A stretch of 64,000 bases of DNA from Hyposmocoma kahamanoa (GCF_003589595.1 NW_020653713.1:6126360-6190359), one strand, 5' to 3'. Counted from the stretch's first letter, positions 33,355-45,352 are shown. Numbers and translations are program-made. The notes: a model not told the origin generated them from the sequence alone.

Positions 33355-33427
33355 TCTTTTTAATAATACCATGTGACGGGACGAACAAGTTACGCCCCAG
33401 GTGGTAAGCGACACGCCTGTCCATAGC
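33355..33427 (-). repeat. Family B repeat, 3' end only
   Basis: Poly-T, then CCATGTGACGGGACGAACAA and GACACGCCTGTCCATAGC. A strongly 5'-truncated copy on the minus strand. Confidence 0.7.
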
Positions 33428-33454
33428 TTTTAGTAGGAGCTAAATATAAGTTAC

Positions 33455-33990
33455 TATTAAATAAAACGTAATTCGGTTGTGATGGTTTATTTGTCAAGAC
33501 AGTTTGTTGTACTCCACAAAGGGAAAAGACCCGATACAAAACATTAAGCGCTTATTTATATAAATTTCTTCCCGCCAATACCACCAAACAACATCGAGAA
33601 ATAGATGTTTTGGCGGCATTGGCTAATGACCAACAATAACAATACCAAAAGATGACAACAGATGGCAGATTACGAGCAAAGCCTATAGTTACTACACAGT
33701 CTATGGCATTAAGAGATATTATGCAACACCGATATAAAAATAAAATGTCATCTGTAATTCAAATTTCTCTACAATAACGTCAATGTGCATAATAACCGCC
33801 TAAGTATTTTAATAACCGGCCATCTACCTCACCACCGCACTACATGTCTTTCAACCCTGATGTTGGCGAGATCGTCACGCAAAACGACGGAACCATAGAT
33901 ACAATAGCTGAAGTTGAAGTTAACTATAATATTTTAATTTATTGCGAAAAGGTATTACAAATTATATGTAACAGTTTGCAAAAATGATAT
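33455..33990 (-). repeat. Family I dispersed repeat, copy 2
   Basis: Inverted relative of 10443-10915: GGGAAAAGACCCGATAC, AAATTTCTTCCCGCCAATAC, AAAGATGACAACAGATGGCA, GTCATCTGTAATTCAAATTT and TGTAACAGTTTGCAAAAATG. Degenerate but collinear, with an extra segment at about 33780-33930. Confidence 0.6.
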
Positions 33991-34689
33991 ATTTCATAAC
34001 CTTGTCGAGTATGATACAATATATTCGACTGCTGCAACGTACAATATCGAAAGTACAAAATGCATACTTTACAATAGAGCAGTTTGAAGTTATATTTTGA
34101 CTTAGAATAATGTTTTAATAGTGTCGTGAAAGTGACACCCAATTATGATAGCTAATTTTATGCGTTTTTCTTCGGCCTTAGCATGATTTAAAAATTTTGT
34201 ATGTATGTATATGTGTATAATGTATTTTTCTAGATATTTCACTTTCAATAGTTTACCTTGTTAGAATTTGCTAGAAATTAATCGAAAGTGGTAGATTCGT
34301 TAGTATTCAGGGCTTGTAAAATTTGAACAAATATTGAATCTACCAGTTTCGGTACTTTTCATTGACAGTTTTTATAGAATCGATAAAAGTTTAACACTTT
34401 CGATTATTTATACCAAGTAATTTACAGTCTGAAAGACAAGAGGATACCAAAACCAAACACTGATTTTATAATATACAAACGCATATTTATTAATTATGAA
34501 ATAAATCCATTTTTGTATGGAAGTCATTGCGGTAACATAGACAAATTAAAGCAACTTTTAACTATAATATCTTAAATGAACTTTTGTACTGTATCATGAG
34601 TTCTTTGAGTATTTTTATGTATATATATATTTTTTAATTGTAACATAAAATCGAAAAAATAAGTAACATGACAAGTTTCAGTCTTGTTA
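33991..34689. other. No supported feature
   Basis: AT-rich. Some short inverted words (34225-34420, around CGAAAGTG and CACTTTCG) do not form a defined element. Confidence 0.35.
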
Positions 34690-35005
34690 TTTTTTTATAT
34701 ATAATATCAAGTGACGGGACGAACAAGTCGTGCGCCTGATGGTAAGCTAGACGCCTATCCATAACAGTTGCAGTGCCACTCAGAGCTTTAAATCGCAAAG
34801 ATCTGAGGGCCACTGCTACTGCGCCTGTCATCCTTAGACATAATTTGACAAGTCCCATGTACCTGTAATATCACCAGAACCCTTACCCTTCAAAACCGCA
34901 ACGCAATAAGGCTCACATTACTACTTGGCGGCACAAATAGTAAAGGTGGTACATCCCTGGTCGAACTCTTTCACAAGGAGCTATATTGCTGCTAATTGTC
35001 ACTTA
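34690..35005 (-). repeat. Family B repeat, near complete
   Basis: Poly-T start, AAGTGACGGGACGAACAAGT, through to GAGCTATATTGCTGCTAA. CTTGTTA occurs at 34683-34689 and 35006-35012 and may be its target duplication. On the minus strand a 74-codon frame (GLVKLCLRMTGAVAVALRSL...) parallels the one at 11514-11824. Confidence 0.8.
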
Positions 35006-35028
35006 CTTGTTAGTGAAATAATAAGGTG

Positions 35029-35264
35029 TTTATCGAGTTCTTAAGTTTTCGCGATTATTACACTTAGGAAATGAAACTATTTTTTTTTCCGATCTAAATC
35101 GCCTGTATTTGTTTTTTCAAACAAACCAATGTTTCGGGCCCTTTACATGTCCCATAGTCACGACTGACGTCTGGTACAGGCTCTGTAAAGGGCCCGAAAC
35201 GTTAGTTTCTTTGAAAAAATAAATATACGCGATTTAGATCCCAAAAAAAAATTATTTTATTTCT
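35029..35264. mobile_element. Family D long-hairpin element, both arms
   Basis: CGAGTTCTTAAGTTTTCGCG...AACCAATGTTTCGGGCCCTT against AAGGGCCCGAAACGTTAGTT...AAATATACGCGATTTAGATC. The full hairpin plan is preserved. Confidence 0.8.
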
Positions 35265-36333
35265 TAATAAGATATTTATTACATAAAATTAATTTGTCAA
35301 GAATCTTTTACATTAGGAAAACTATACAAATATCACAAAAACCCGTGTATGAACACGAAATCTTTGTGTGATGTCGATATTATATTTATTACTGGCATAC
35401 ATGTAAAGGCTGTATATCACTATTGCGATTTTGCCCAGAGCAGTTGTCGTACCAAAATTCTATGTCTACTGCATCATTAGTTATATTTTATTTATATATA
35501 TAAATCTAATAAACAGGTACCGGTTGGTAGTCTGTGTCGTTTGCTCCAAGTTTGCCAATATTGTGTGGTCCTCAAACCCCAGTATCGCAAATAGTAAAAT
35601 GTATCAGTGACAACGTACTTTTTAAAAAAAAGAGAGACACTTCACCGGAAAGGCAGTTGAGAAATTTTCGGAAATCGTATGTTGCGTATACTATTTTTGA
35701 TATAGTTTTAATTGCATCGTGTAAATCTTACATAACTTGTGCATTACATTTTCGTGCGGTTTCCTTGTTTAAAATGTGCTTGTCATAAGTCAACACCTGC
35801 TCTTCAGCAGGGCTTCATCAAGGGCTTCAACGAAACAGACATTCCCTCACTCTCTCACATTGCATCGTGGCGAATACTGAAGATTCGATCAGTTACGAAC
35901 TTTGCGCACACATTGTCGCTTTAGAACAGGATCGATTGTACCTTATTCGATAATGTTTGTCGCTCATAGTGTTTAAAACTTCCCTTAATATGATTTTTTC
36001 TACCAAACTGTATATTTGTCTAATAGTATATCATATACTCTTACAATAGATGTAATAAAAAAATTTAGATTTTGCAGTTTCGACACTGTTTTGTTGCGGC
36101 AGTCGATATATAATGTAGTTATGCAAAATACGACCTGATCATGATTGCAACCTAACACTACCTACATCATCGACCTGGAGAAAGTTTTTAAATATCTTGT
36201 AACAATTCAATCAATACTTTCAGTTAGGAATAAACTTTGTCTATCAGCTCGACCAATGCGTTTCCAGAAGGAAAATTTGGAAGGGATTTTATAAAAAAAA
36301 CTACCTTTAAGTTTAATAAAGACCTCCTCCTAT
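35265..36333. other. No supported feature; family I end-like piece at 36120-36156
   Basis: Non-coding. GCAAAATACGACCTGATCAT followed by GATTGCAACCTAAC is an inverted match to the left end of family I at 10453-10490. Confidence 0.4.
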
Positions 36334-36570
36334 CGACCTCCGTGGACTCCGTGGCCTTGAACACTGGTTTTCACGGTACCGCCATCTCTGAGGTCACGAC
36401 ATCGATTCCCGGCGATTAAGAAACGAACTTTTCTATATTGCCTAGGGTCTGGATGTTTGTGGTACCGTCATTGTTTCTGATTTCCATAACACAAGTGCTT
36501 TAGTTTCTTGCTTTCGGATCTGAGCAATGCATGTTATGTTGTGTAATATTTATTAATAATACTTATTTAT
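36334..36570 (+). repeat. tRNA-like SINE (second type)
   Basis: Head with GACATCGATTCCCGGCGA (B-box-like). Body CTGGATGTTTGTGGTACCGT...CATAACACAAGTGCTTTAG, ending in an AT-rich tail. I recognise the body as a lepidopteran SINE. The copies at 41273 and 43950 share a similar tRNA-like head plan but a different body. Confidence 0.5.
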
Positions 36571-37634
36571 TTAAAGAGTCTTATATTAAATCTCGGAAGT
36601 AGTTTTAACCAAGAGTGACGATTGCTTACATGGCATTAGAATAGGCAAATAGGATGCTAAATGAGAAAGGAAAAAAATTACATTCAAATCATGTTAAAGA
36701 TACAAAATTTGGTGACGAACCGTGCCCACGGCGCTAATAACATATTTCCTTTTAAATGGCTAAGCAAATCCTCTAGCGGAATTAGCTGTCAACCTTTTGG
36801 CTAATGATTATTTTACAGCAAAAGAAATCGAAAAATTAACAAAAATATTTAAAAAAAGAACAGAGACAATAATGACTGGCAGCTACCATACATAGCCACA
36901 AGAATGCTGTCCGCATTTTGGGCACCGTCTAGCTATAACCCAATGTCATTCATTATAATTTGATCTCTTTTGTTATCCCATGTTGAGTTTTCCAAATTCA
37001 AATATTTAAAAAAAAACGCCTTTGCATCAATACCTCATCGAGCAAAAAAGAAATCGGACAGTGCAGATTTTAATTGTAATAGAAACTAGGATCTTTGCAG
37101 AAAATGTTTCTTCAAGTTAAAGGACGTGATTATAGACAGGAAGTACAGAGAAGCTTGGTAACTCGCTTTCGAACCGAACGTCATTAGAGATATCCGTGTT
37201 TATAAGAAATAGAATAGAGTTGAAATGCTTATGAACATAAATAATTTTGATTTCATTATAACAATATCTGTAATCGTAAAACATTTACTTTCTTTTTATC
37301 AACTTTCAAAATGATCTCTACAGATTTCGATCTGTAGAAAACCTGTAAAATAAAAATTCAGAAAAAGCTAAGGAGACATGATGACAAACAGATGGACATA
37401 AAAAAGCATTCAGTCTGGACTGCGACACCCACGAATTTATTTTATGCGTGAACGTGCTATAAATGTGAAAGTGGGCGGTGGTAGCCTTGTGGCAGAACGA
37501 TTGCTTTTCAAACGAGAGATTAAATCCCTGTATACCTAAGACTTTAATTTCTAAACCATTTACAATCCACAGCCTCAATATAAAAAAAATACATTCGAAA
37601 AGAAACTTTTTCCCGAAAGTGGGTAAAGAAATTT
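36571..37634. other. No supported feature
   Basis: No recognised content. Confidence 0.4.
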
Positions 37635-37686
37635 CAATAACGTATTGTATAAAACTACAGCAATAACGTATTGTATAAAACTACAG
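37635..37686. repeat. Perfect 26-bp tandem duplication
   Basis: CAATAACGTATTGTATAAAA followed by CTACAG occurs twice back to back (37635-37660, 37661-37686). Confidence 0.9.
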
Positions 37687-37690
37687 TACC

Positions 37691-38392
37691 GGCACGCTGT
37701 AATGGCCGTTTTGACATATAACAACAGTGAGGTCAAATCTCAATTCATTATCGAAAAAGTATAATCAAGCTAGTAGTAGCTGATTAAAAAGTTTTAATAA
37801 AACGAAAATAGACATGTTTACTCAATATATAGTCAACTCGAAACTGCTTTGTTTTGCATTGAGCTTTGACGCAAGTTTGACGGAGGCAGAAGTTGTGCTG
37901 GACAGCGACCCTATAAATGACGATCGTATGCATTGACTTATAAATAAATGGACAACCTATTTAAACGTAGTGACATGTAAAGGAATATGAAAAAGCTAAA
38001 ACGTTGAATTTAAATTGTAATGTCATCGCAGTACTGTCTAATTTTGTTTGCTTCGCTGTCAGTCGAACAAACGAAGACTAAAGCGTGAATGATGCTCTGT
38101 ATACGATTTTAACGCCCTATAAGTTCGGACACTTTTTAGCACGGACCCGACGTCCATATAATTGTAAGTCAATGATCGTATGCGATCGTATTAAATTTAA
38201 TTTTTAAAATTGCAAATTTCGAAAAACAAATGCCGAGTTGTGTCGTAATATTATTCATCCATAAATTTAACTGCAGGTTACTATTGACAACAATGTATAC
38301 GAAGTAGTTCCTTCAACGTAGTTATGAATTAATACGAAAGTTGATGAGCCGGCAAACGTCAAAACGGCCATCATAGCGTGCCATCATTTTTC
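37691..38392. mobile_element. TIR element hosting a nested hAT MITE
   Basis: Left end GGCACGCTGTAATGGCCGTT then TTGAC; the right end, inverted, is GTCAAAACGGCCATCATAGC then GTGCC (about 25 bp, few mismatches). Without the 252-bp MITE insertion it would be about 450 bp. No coding frame and no clear target duplication. Confidence 0.65.
37931..38174 (-). mobile_element. Family E hAT-type MITE, copy 2 (244 bp, internally shortened)
   Basis: Ends CATTGACTTATAAATAAATG and CATATAATTGTAAGTCAATG. A perfect 8-bp flanking repeat ATCGTATG (37923-37930, 38175-38182). About 40 bp shorter than copies 1 and 3, through a deletion near the left end. Confidence 0.9.
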
Positions 38393-38771
38393 CTTAGAGG
38401 ATGGAAAAAAATACCAATAGTCTAAGCATTTTTCATATCAAATAAAATTTTGTCTTATTTGACATCAGTCAAATGGTACATATATGGGTAGCGACAAGTA
38501 CGTTATTTTTTAAATCAGTTATTTATTTATTTATTATTTATTTATTTTTAAAAATTACATCAAATTGCTAATGTGTTCTTTGCTTATAGTTGTTTGAACA
38601 AGAGTGCCACGAATTTGCAATTGTTCAATATTTCAATTTCTGTTTCATAATCATACTGCTATAATCGGGATTCCAATCCACAATATTGGTTTAAAAATAT
38701 ATATCGTCTGCTTAAACCAAATAAGTGACATTCCACAAATCCACAAAAATTCTTCCAATTATGTACCCGTT
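38393..38771. other. No supported feature
   Basis: No recognised content. Confidence 0.3.
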
Positions 38772-38873
38772 GTAAGAAAATCACCATCTTTCTGCAAATA
38801 AAACCACTTATTGAGTTTATAGCTTTTTTGTTATTGAGTTTCACCTGCAGAAAGATAGTGGATTTTCTTACCA
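38772..38873. repeat. Imperfect hairpin with 25-bp arms
   Basis: GTAAGAAAATCACCATCTTT(CTGCA) and (TGCAG)AAAGATAGTGGATTTTCTTAC are inverted copies separated by about 50 bp. Confidence 0.7.
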
Positions 38874-39817
38874 AAGCTATATAAAGACTTTTTGTAGGAA
38901 CGTCACTTACGTGGTTTTACCCTTAAACAGACGATTTGTCGGAGATAGTTATTACTCCAATATGTGTAATGTGGTTTACGCAAGGAGAAATCTTAACTAT
39001 TATAAATATAAATCACGTGTTATTTATAATAATTAGAGAAACGATTTACTAGGCGATTTGCGAATCACAATAACAATTCTCGATCATGGCTTCTTTGTTT
39101 ACAATGTCACGTCAGTTTGACAGCTCGAACTGGTAAGGTCGCAGAGGTGGTGGCGCTGGTATCGTTTGAATTTATCCAGTTTAATCAGACATCTAACGTG
39201 GTGTTATGACATGATGGTCGTTGGCAGGATAAAAAAAAGCTAAAAGTAAAATGAATGGTCCATGCTTTATAAAACGAGCGCGCAGTTGACATTATGCTTT
39301 GTCGTGTGTGAACAAACGCGGCCACTCTCTGGAAACTTGCCGCGTGACTAAATTAAACAGCGCCCCTAGCGGTCACAAGAAGAAACAACATTTTATATCC
39401 AAATACTTTACGCGGTCGCTAGAGTTAACTTTCACTGTAATCTCATTGTAGAAGCACTGACCTGTTTTATTATACTATGATAGCCTAAACCTTATCATTG
39501 ATGACGTTAATGCTAGAAATATGAATATGACACTCTTAACTGTTCACATTTTAATGGTTATAACGCGGGAAGTCTACCACCTTGCCGCTCCACGCATGGT
39601 GACTCCATCTGTGAAGGAGGGGAGGAACTCTGCCTTCGGCTTCCGTCGTCGTGTCTCGCCGCCGGTGATGGAGCGTAAAGAAAAAACATGGCGCGAGCAC
39701 GCGCTTTGCCGGTGCGTTTTAGAGAATAACTTTTGAGTAAAATTTGATATTGAATGTAAAAAGTTCAATAGATGGTGAAGTTGAGAGTTAACACAACCTT
39801 TTTTTCCTCTTGCTGAT
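38874..39817. other. No supported feature
   Basis: Contains a GC-rich patch at 39585-39720 with short frames on both strands. No recognisable protein. Confidence 0.4.
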
Positions 39818-39856
39818 GTGATGGGTGCTTGTCTCCATGAGACAAGCACCCATCAC
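39818..39856. repeat. Perfect 18-bp palindrome with a 3-base loop
   Basis: GTGATGGGTGCTTGTCTC, CAT, GAGACAAGCACCCATCAC: every base of the stem pairs. Confidence 0.95.
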
Positions 39857-40859
39857 GTGACGTAATTTATTTTTGCAAATACTCAAACATTTACTCAAAG
39901 ATTGCAGGTGAACATTGACTTGTAGGGGTCTGAAGACGTCGTCGCGGCAGCTGACAAGCCGTCTGACAGCAATGCTTGGAATAACGAAGCGCACAAAAGT
40001 GCATCGACAGTATGTCTTGGGAGCTTGTACGGGCCAGAAAATGGGCGGAGGGAGAGAGCTCTATATTATAAGCCCCAGTAACAAGTTACATCTTAAGTCG
40101 TTAAGTGCATACTTGCAGTATTGATTAAAATGAATTGTTTCATTCACAATGAATAAAATTAAATATTTTTCACTTTCAACAATTCACTGGATATCATGAT
40201 GCATTACTAACATCACATTATTTTTAAATACTTTGTTCTTTGGTGTGATTCTTGATATAAAGATGGAACAATGCGATGATGCAATGCACCGGCAGCGCCC
40301 ATGTTGCGTCGCTCTTACAAATTCACTCGTACGAATGCATCGGGCTACGTATCGCACCAACTCATCGTCAATTCATGTTTAAACAGACTGTTGTGATACA
40401 ACACAGTATTCATTTAATTGTAAATAGAGGCACAGTATCGAATCAAAAGTATAGGTACTCATGAGTAATATCACATAAAAAGTATCGTTCTCATAAAAGT
40501 ACCAACGTATAGCAAATTTGCCCAACTTACAGACAGAATAAAACACATGAATTAATAAACCTTTTATTTGATTTATGATTTTGAATTGAAACAAATAATA
40601 AAAGACTTTGATCAAATCGATCAATTGATCGATTCAGTCAAGCGTTACTTAACTTTAATAATTTGTGTTACTTAAATTTTCCACTCATCTGTATAATAAC
40701 TTAAAAACAAAAATATATTTGGTAACAGTCTGTTTCTCGTTATCGATATTGTATTGCCTGCTTTTGAGAACAACGTTCTGAAGAACTACTCAAATATAAT
40801 ATTTGTCAGGTATGTCAATTCAAATGTTTCCAATTATTTTTCTTCTTTCTCATTCTTAT
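39857..40859. other. No supported feature
   Basis: No recognised content; it runs into the second assembly gap. Confidence 0.4.
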
Positions 40860-41259
40860 NNNNNNNNNNNNNNNNNNNNNNNNNNNNNNNNNNNNNNNNN
40901 NNNNNNNNNNNNNNNNNNNNNNNNNNNNNNNNNNNNNNNNNNNNNNNNNNNNNNNNNNNNNNNNNNNNNNNNNNNNNNNNNNNNNNNNNNNNNNNNNNNN
41001 NNNNNNNNNNNNNNNNNNNNNNNNNNNNNNNNNNNNNNNNNNNNNNNNNNNNNNNNNNNNNNNNNNNNNNNNNNNNNNNNNNNNNNNNNNNNNNNNNNNN
41101 NNNNNNNNNNNNNNNNNNNNNNNNNNNNNNNNNNNNNNNNNNNNNNNNNNNNNNNNNNNNNNNNNNNNNNNNNNNNNNNNNNNNNNNNNNNNNNNNNNNN
41201 NNNNNNNNNNNNNNNNNNNNNNNNNNNNNNNNNNNNNNNNNNNNNNNNNNNNNNNNNNN
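40860..41259. other. Assembly gap (400 N)
   Basis: Run of N. Frames crossing it are artefacts. Confidence 1.
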
Positions 41260-41272
41260 TGACGATTTTGAT

Positions 41273-41491
41273 AGCACAACTGTTTGTACTGTGGTTATGA
41301 GACGAGGAAGTCCCGGGTTCGATTCCCGGAAGGATCAACTTGGGCAAATGAACTTTCCTAAATTGGTACCTACTGAGCTGAATGTTCTGGGAAGCGCCCC
41401 AGATTCCATTGCTCTGATACTCAAATTACAGGAAATTCCCTAGTTTCCGACCAGGAAGTTGATGTGGTCGTCTGGTATATTATTATTATTA
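41273..41491 (+). repeat. tRNA-like SINE (third type), copy 1
   Basis: B-box-like CCGGGTTCGATTCCCGG (41313-41329). Body AACTTGGGCAAATGAACTTT...GTACCTACTGAGCTGAATGT, ending in (TTA)n. Related to 43950-44112. Confidence 0.65.
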
Positions 41492-41505
41492 TTATATTAA
41501 AACAT

Positions 41506-41602
41506 TTTTTTCGGGTCTGATAAATCTCGTTTATTTGTTTTTTCAAGCCGTATATACTCGATGTTTCAAACAAACCAATCCTTTAGAGATCCCATGGTCA
41601 GA
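41506..41602 (+). repeat. Family D left arm, decayed
   Basis: TTTTTCGGGTCTGATAAATC, TTTATTTGTTTTTTCAAG, TTTCAAACAAACCAAT and TCCCATGGTCAG match the left arm of D. Confidence 0.55.
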
Positions 41603-41664
41603 GATTTTGATGATTTTGGAAATAAAAGAAAGTTAAAAAAATAATAAATAAAACAATAACGAGC

Positions 41665-41877
41665 AATAATAATAATAACGCTCACACTCAACAAAGCCCC
41701 GCACTAGGGAAACCCTGTGTCGCGGGTGCCATGTACACACACATAGACAACCACAAATTGCACCCAAACTCACGAGAGAAATAAATGTAAGCCATACAAA
41801 TATTTCGCCCGGCCCGGGAATTGAACCTGGGACCTCTGCGTGGCAGTCCGGCACGGTAACCGTTCGGCCACAGAGGC
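41665..41877 (-). repeat. Family A tRNA-headed SINE
   Basis: Complete minus-strand copy. The head (CTCTGTGGCCGAACGGTTAC) is at the right and the TTATTATTATT tail at the left. Confidence 0.9.
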
Positions 41878-42493
41878 AATTAAAACTGTAGTCTTATGTT
41901 TTCTTGTGATTTTTCAGCAGAGGAAATACTGGATCCCAGCCTGGTGGTATAGAGAAGCCATCTCCACTTTTGAATTTAGTGTTTTTTTAAATCATTCTTA
42001 TATATTATATTAATATATATATTAATAATTTTACGTTACCTACATTTCACTTTGAATGTTGAATGTATATTCAACAGTTAACTACAGTCGTAATTTTTCA
42101 GTTATCACTATTGCACTGCTTAAAACCGTCAGATCAGGCTTGGCGGTTTTTAGAGCCAGGGACCGATTCTCGTACATTACGACGTTTTCTCGTCTCTATT
42201 ATGTTAATCTTATTTTCAATGACAATAGAGATGTTCGTTGAAATACTTTGAAGTGTTTATTTTAAAAGACGTGTTTTAAACATTCCATTCTTATCGAAAC
42301 ATTATTGATAGAAAAATACACGATAATCCGGAGTTGACTACCCTGTTAGCGACACAACGGTGGAATAAACTCAAGGAATGGTTTGTTTGGTCTTTCTATA
42401 AGTAATAACTCAAAACTAGTGAAGTATTTTCACAAAAAAATATGAATATCATGGTAACAAAAACATGATATTCCATAAAATAATCATCGCAAT
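41878..42493. other. No supported feature
   Basis: AT-rich spacer. Confidence 0.4.
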
Positions 42494-42779
42494 CATTGAC
42501 TTATAAATAAATTGACGACGGGTATAATACAAAAACCACTGAAAAAATGTCCCAAGTCAACCTATTTAAACGTAGTGACATGTCAAGGAATACGAAAAAG
42601 CTAAAACGTTGAATTTAAATTGTAATGTCATCGCAGTACTGTCTAATTTTGGTTGCTTCGCTGTCAGTCAAACAAACGAAGACTAGAGCGTGAATGACGC
42701 TCTGTATACGATTTTAACGCCCTATAAGTACGGACACTTTTTAGCGCGGACCCGACGTCCATATAATTGTAAGTCAATG
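42494..42779 (-). mobile_element. Family E hAT-type MITE, copy 3 (complete, 286 bp)
   Basis: Ends CATTGACTTATAAATAAATT and CATATAATTGTAAGTCAATG. A perfect 8-bp flanking repeat ATCGCAAT (42486-42493, 42780-42787). Same length as copy 1, with high similarity throughout. Confidence 0.92.
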
Positions 42780-42991
42780 ATCGCAATTGTGTTTTGATTA
42801 AGGATAAGGAATTACAACTTAATGCTATATCATTTTGCTATAATATATGCTTCTTTTTAATAAAATAAAAAAAGGCATTTATTTCTCTACAAAACTTAAT
42901 AAACACAATACTTAAAAAACGAATAGAAAAAAAACAATTGAGTGATATGGGCAAAAAGGTTAAAGACTCACAGCTAGCTGTTCGCTAGTAA

Positions 42992-43210
42992 TATAATAAT
43001 AATAATAATAACGCATACACTCGACATAGCCCCGCACTAGGGAAACCCTGTGTCGCGGGTGCCATTGACACACACATAGACAACCACAAATTACACCCAA
43101 ACTCACGAAAGAAACACATGTAGGCCATACAAATATTTCTCCCGGCCCGGGAATCGAACCTGGGACCTCTGCGTGGCAGTCCGGCATGGTAACCGTTCGG
43201 CCGCGGAGGC
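42992..43210 (-). repeat. Family A tRNA-headed SINE
   Basis: Complete minus-strand copy: head GCCTCCGCGGCCGAACGGTT, B box GGTTCGATTCCCGGGCC, tail GCGTTATTATTATTATTAT. Confidence 0.9.
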
Positions 43211-43949
43211 AGTTATAATATGCGGAGTGCACACCAAGTAATAACCTACCTTAAGTAATAACTAGAGATAAGTTAAAATTTAATGGCTGTCCGTATAATG
43301 TTTTTTTATACATTTAACCTAAATTTTCAAATTTTGTGTTGCTAGGAGTTCTAATTGGGGACCAGTTGTTACTTAGGGTAGAAAGTAGTGTGAAGTAGAA
43401 ACAGTCGTTACTCATCTCTTGCAAAATTAAAAGAATAGCAGAAACTGTTTGAGTTCGATGGATACCATGTAATTCGACCTTCCTTTTCTCTACCGCACAA
43501 GAATCGACACCCAAGGGTCATCAGCAAAAAACAAATCAGTATACTTTTCAAATGTATTTAAATAAACGCGTTCCGGAAATTCGCAAAAAAATTTATATTT
43601 TCCTTACAAAAATAAAGCTTGCGGGAATGCATTTTAAATTCCCTCTAAAATAAACCCTGGCTTGTTCATGATTCCCTTAAAGGGCAGATGTCAGCTTTTA
43701 AACCATTAGTGAGATAAATTATAGCCCCCGCTCCCGCGATCCTGCCCCGTGCCCTCATCCCGGATAAAGATTTTATTTTTGGTGTAAAATGAAGAGACAT
43801 CTTTTAGAGTATGGCATAAGTTATAGTTCTTTTTTAATCTAGAAAAGTTTTACTATCCCTTATAAATATTGTTGTCGATTCAAACTAAACTGACACCTTG
43901 AACTTTTGACACCTCTTTTTAATTTAATTTAAAGACTTCAGTATCCCAT
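43211..43949. other. No supported feature
   Basis: No recognised content. Confidence 0.4.
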
Positions 43950-44112
43950 CTGTTTGTACTGTGCGCGCAGGATGAGGAGGTCTTCGGTTCGATTCCCGTT
44001 ACCACCAATTTGGGAAATTAACTTCTCTAGATTGGTTTCTGATCTGGGTGTTCCGGGCACTGCCCGGAGTGAATCCCGGAGTACTCATGTTCAGGTAATT
44101 GGTGTTGTTTAA
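43950..44112 (+). repeat. tRNA-like SINE (third type), copy 2
   Basis: TCTGTTTGTACTGTGCGCG, GGTTCGATTCCCGTTACC and AATTTGGGAAATTAACTTCT, collinear with 41273-41491. Confidence 0.65.
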
Positions 44113-44249
44113 AAAAAGTTAATTCTTGTATCGTTTTCTTTCTGACGTTGATACACAAATTGTATTTAAATTTAGGTACATTTCAAGCAATCATTTAAAA
44201 TATCTATTTCAACGTACCAATAGTCGTTTATTGCAATGCTTGCTTTTTT

Positions 44250-44508
44250 AACCGACTTCATAAAAGGAGGAGATTCTCAATTCAACATGTTTTTTTGTAC
44301 ATATATGTTTTGCAATAACTCATTTGTGAACCGATTTTTATTCTTTTTTTGTTGGAAAGTGGGTGCCTCAGTAGTGGTCCCATTTAAATTTGAAGAAAAT
44401 ACATATTTCACCTCTAAGGGTGGCAACCTAGGGGATGAATCCGATTTCGCACACATTTCAATAAAACTTGGCAAATAGAAGTAATTCCACATACTTTTGA
44501 GGTCGGTT
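44250..44508 (+). mobile_element. Family C element, complete but short (259 bp)
   Basis: AACCGACTTCATAAAAGGAG at the left and ACTTTTGAGGTCGGTT at the right. The interior has TTTTTGTTGGAAAGTGGGTG and CACCTCTAAGGGTGGCAACC. Confidence 0.8.
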
Positions 44509-44584
44509 CTTTTAGTACTCTGCACTGAGATTATAAACACATACATATCCATTCTTATGTTACACCTAAACCAGACATATCGCC

Positions 44585-44658
44585 AAGCAGTAATGTCAGC
44601 ATTACTGCTTTTCGGTTTTGAAAGGTAAGGGTTCTGGTGAAATTACAGGCACATTGGA
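44585..44658 (+). repeat. Family B repeat fragment
   Basis: GCAGTAATGTCAGCATTACT...GTGAAATTACAGGCACATTG, cut where an oppositely oriented B begins. Confidence 0.7.
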
Positions 44659-44660
44659 CT

Positions 44661-44953
44661 TTTTTTAATAATACAAAGTGTCGGGACAAACAAGTCGTAC
44701 GCCTAGTGGTAAGAGACATGCCTATTCATAACAGTTGCAGTGCCATTCAGAGCTTTAAATCGCAAAGATCTTATAGGCACTGCCACTGTACCGGTTACCC
44801 TGAGACATAAGTTGATAAGTTCCATGTGCCTGTAATTTCACCAGCACCCTTACCGTTCAAAACCTGAACACAGTAATGCTCACATTACTGCTTGGGGGCA
44901 GAAATAGTTAAGGCCTGGACGAACTTTTTCACAAGGAGCTACTCTGCTACTAA
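44661..44953 (-). repeat. Family B repeat, near complete
   Basis: Poly-T, AAGTGTCGGGACAAACAAGT...CAAGGAGCTACTCTGCTACT. Nearly full length, head to head with the preceding fragment. Confidence 0.85.
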
Positions 44954-45352
44954 AAAATTCAAGTAGTTTTTAAATCTAAAAACGTTTGTAGTTAAAACAA
45001 ATTTTTTATTCATTGACTAATACTGTTAATGAAAGCGGTTTTAAAAGTAGCTTTTCCATTGTTTTCTAAAAAACTTTCTCCGTTCCTGACGACAACCGCT
45101 TCCGCGATTTCAACCGCTATCTCCTACACTCTGGACGGATCTACCAGGGTCTTGTGCGGGCTTATCTTTAATCCAACTCGTATCTATATGATTTAGGTAC
45201 AACTTTTCAAAGCCACTGGCCTAATCGTATTTGTTGTTCTAATTAATTTGACATTCTCTGCAGGCTCGCTGGATTTAGCAATATGTCTTTTCTAATATCA
45301 TTTGTCAACACGCATCGCATATAGCGAATATCATGTTATTAGAATGAAAGCA
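44954..45352. other. No supported feature
   Basis: No recognised content. Confidence 0.4.

Noticed and set aside
40754..41443. Frames of up to 229 codons across the second N run
   Set aside because: Same artefact. The right-hand part is a tRNA-like SINE, not a gene.
44585..44953. Head-to-head B copies as a LINE 5' inversion (twin priming)
   Set aside because: The inverted piece lies beyond the A-tail side of the full copy, whereas twin priming inverts the 5' side.
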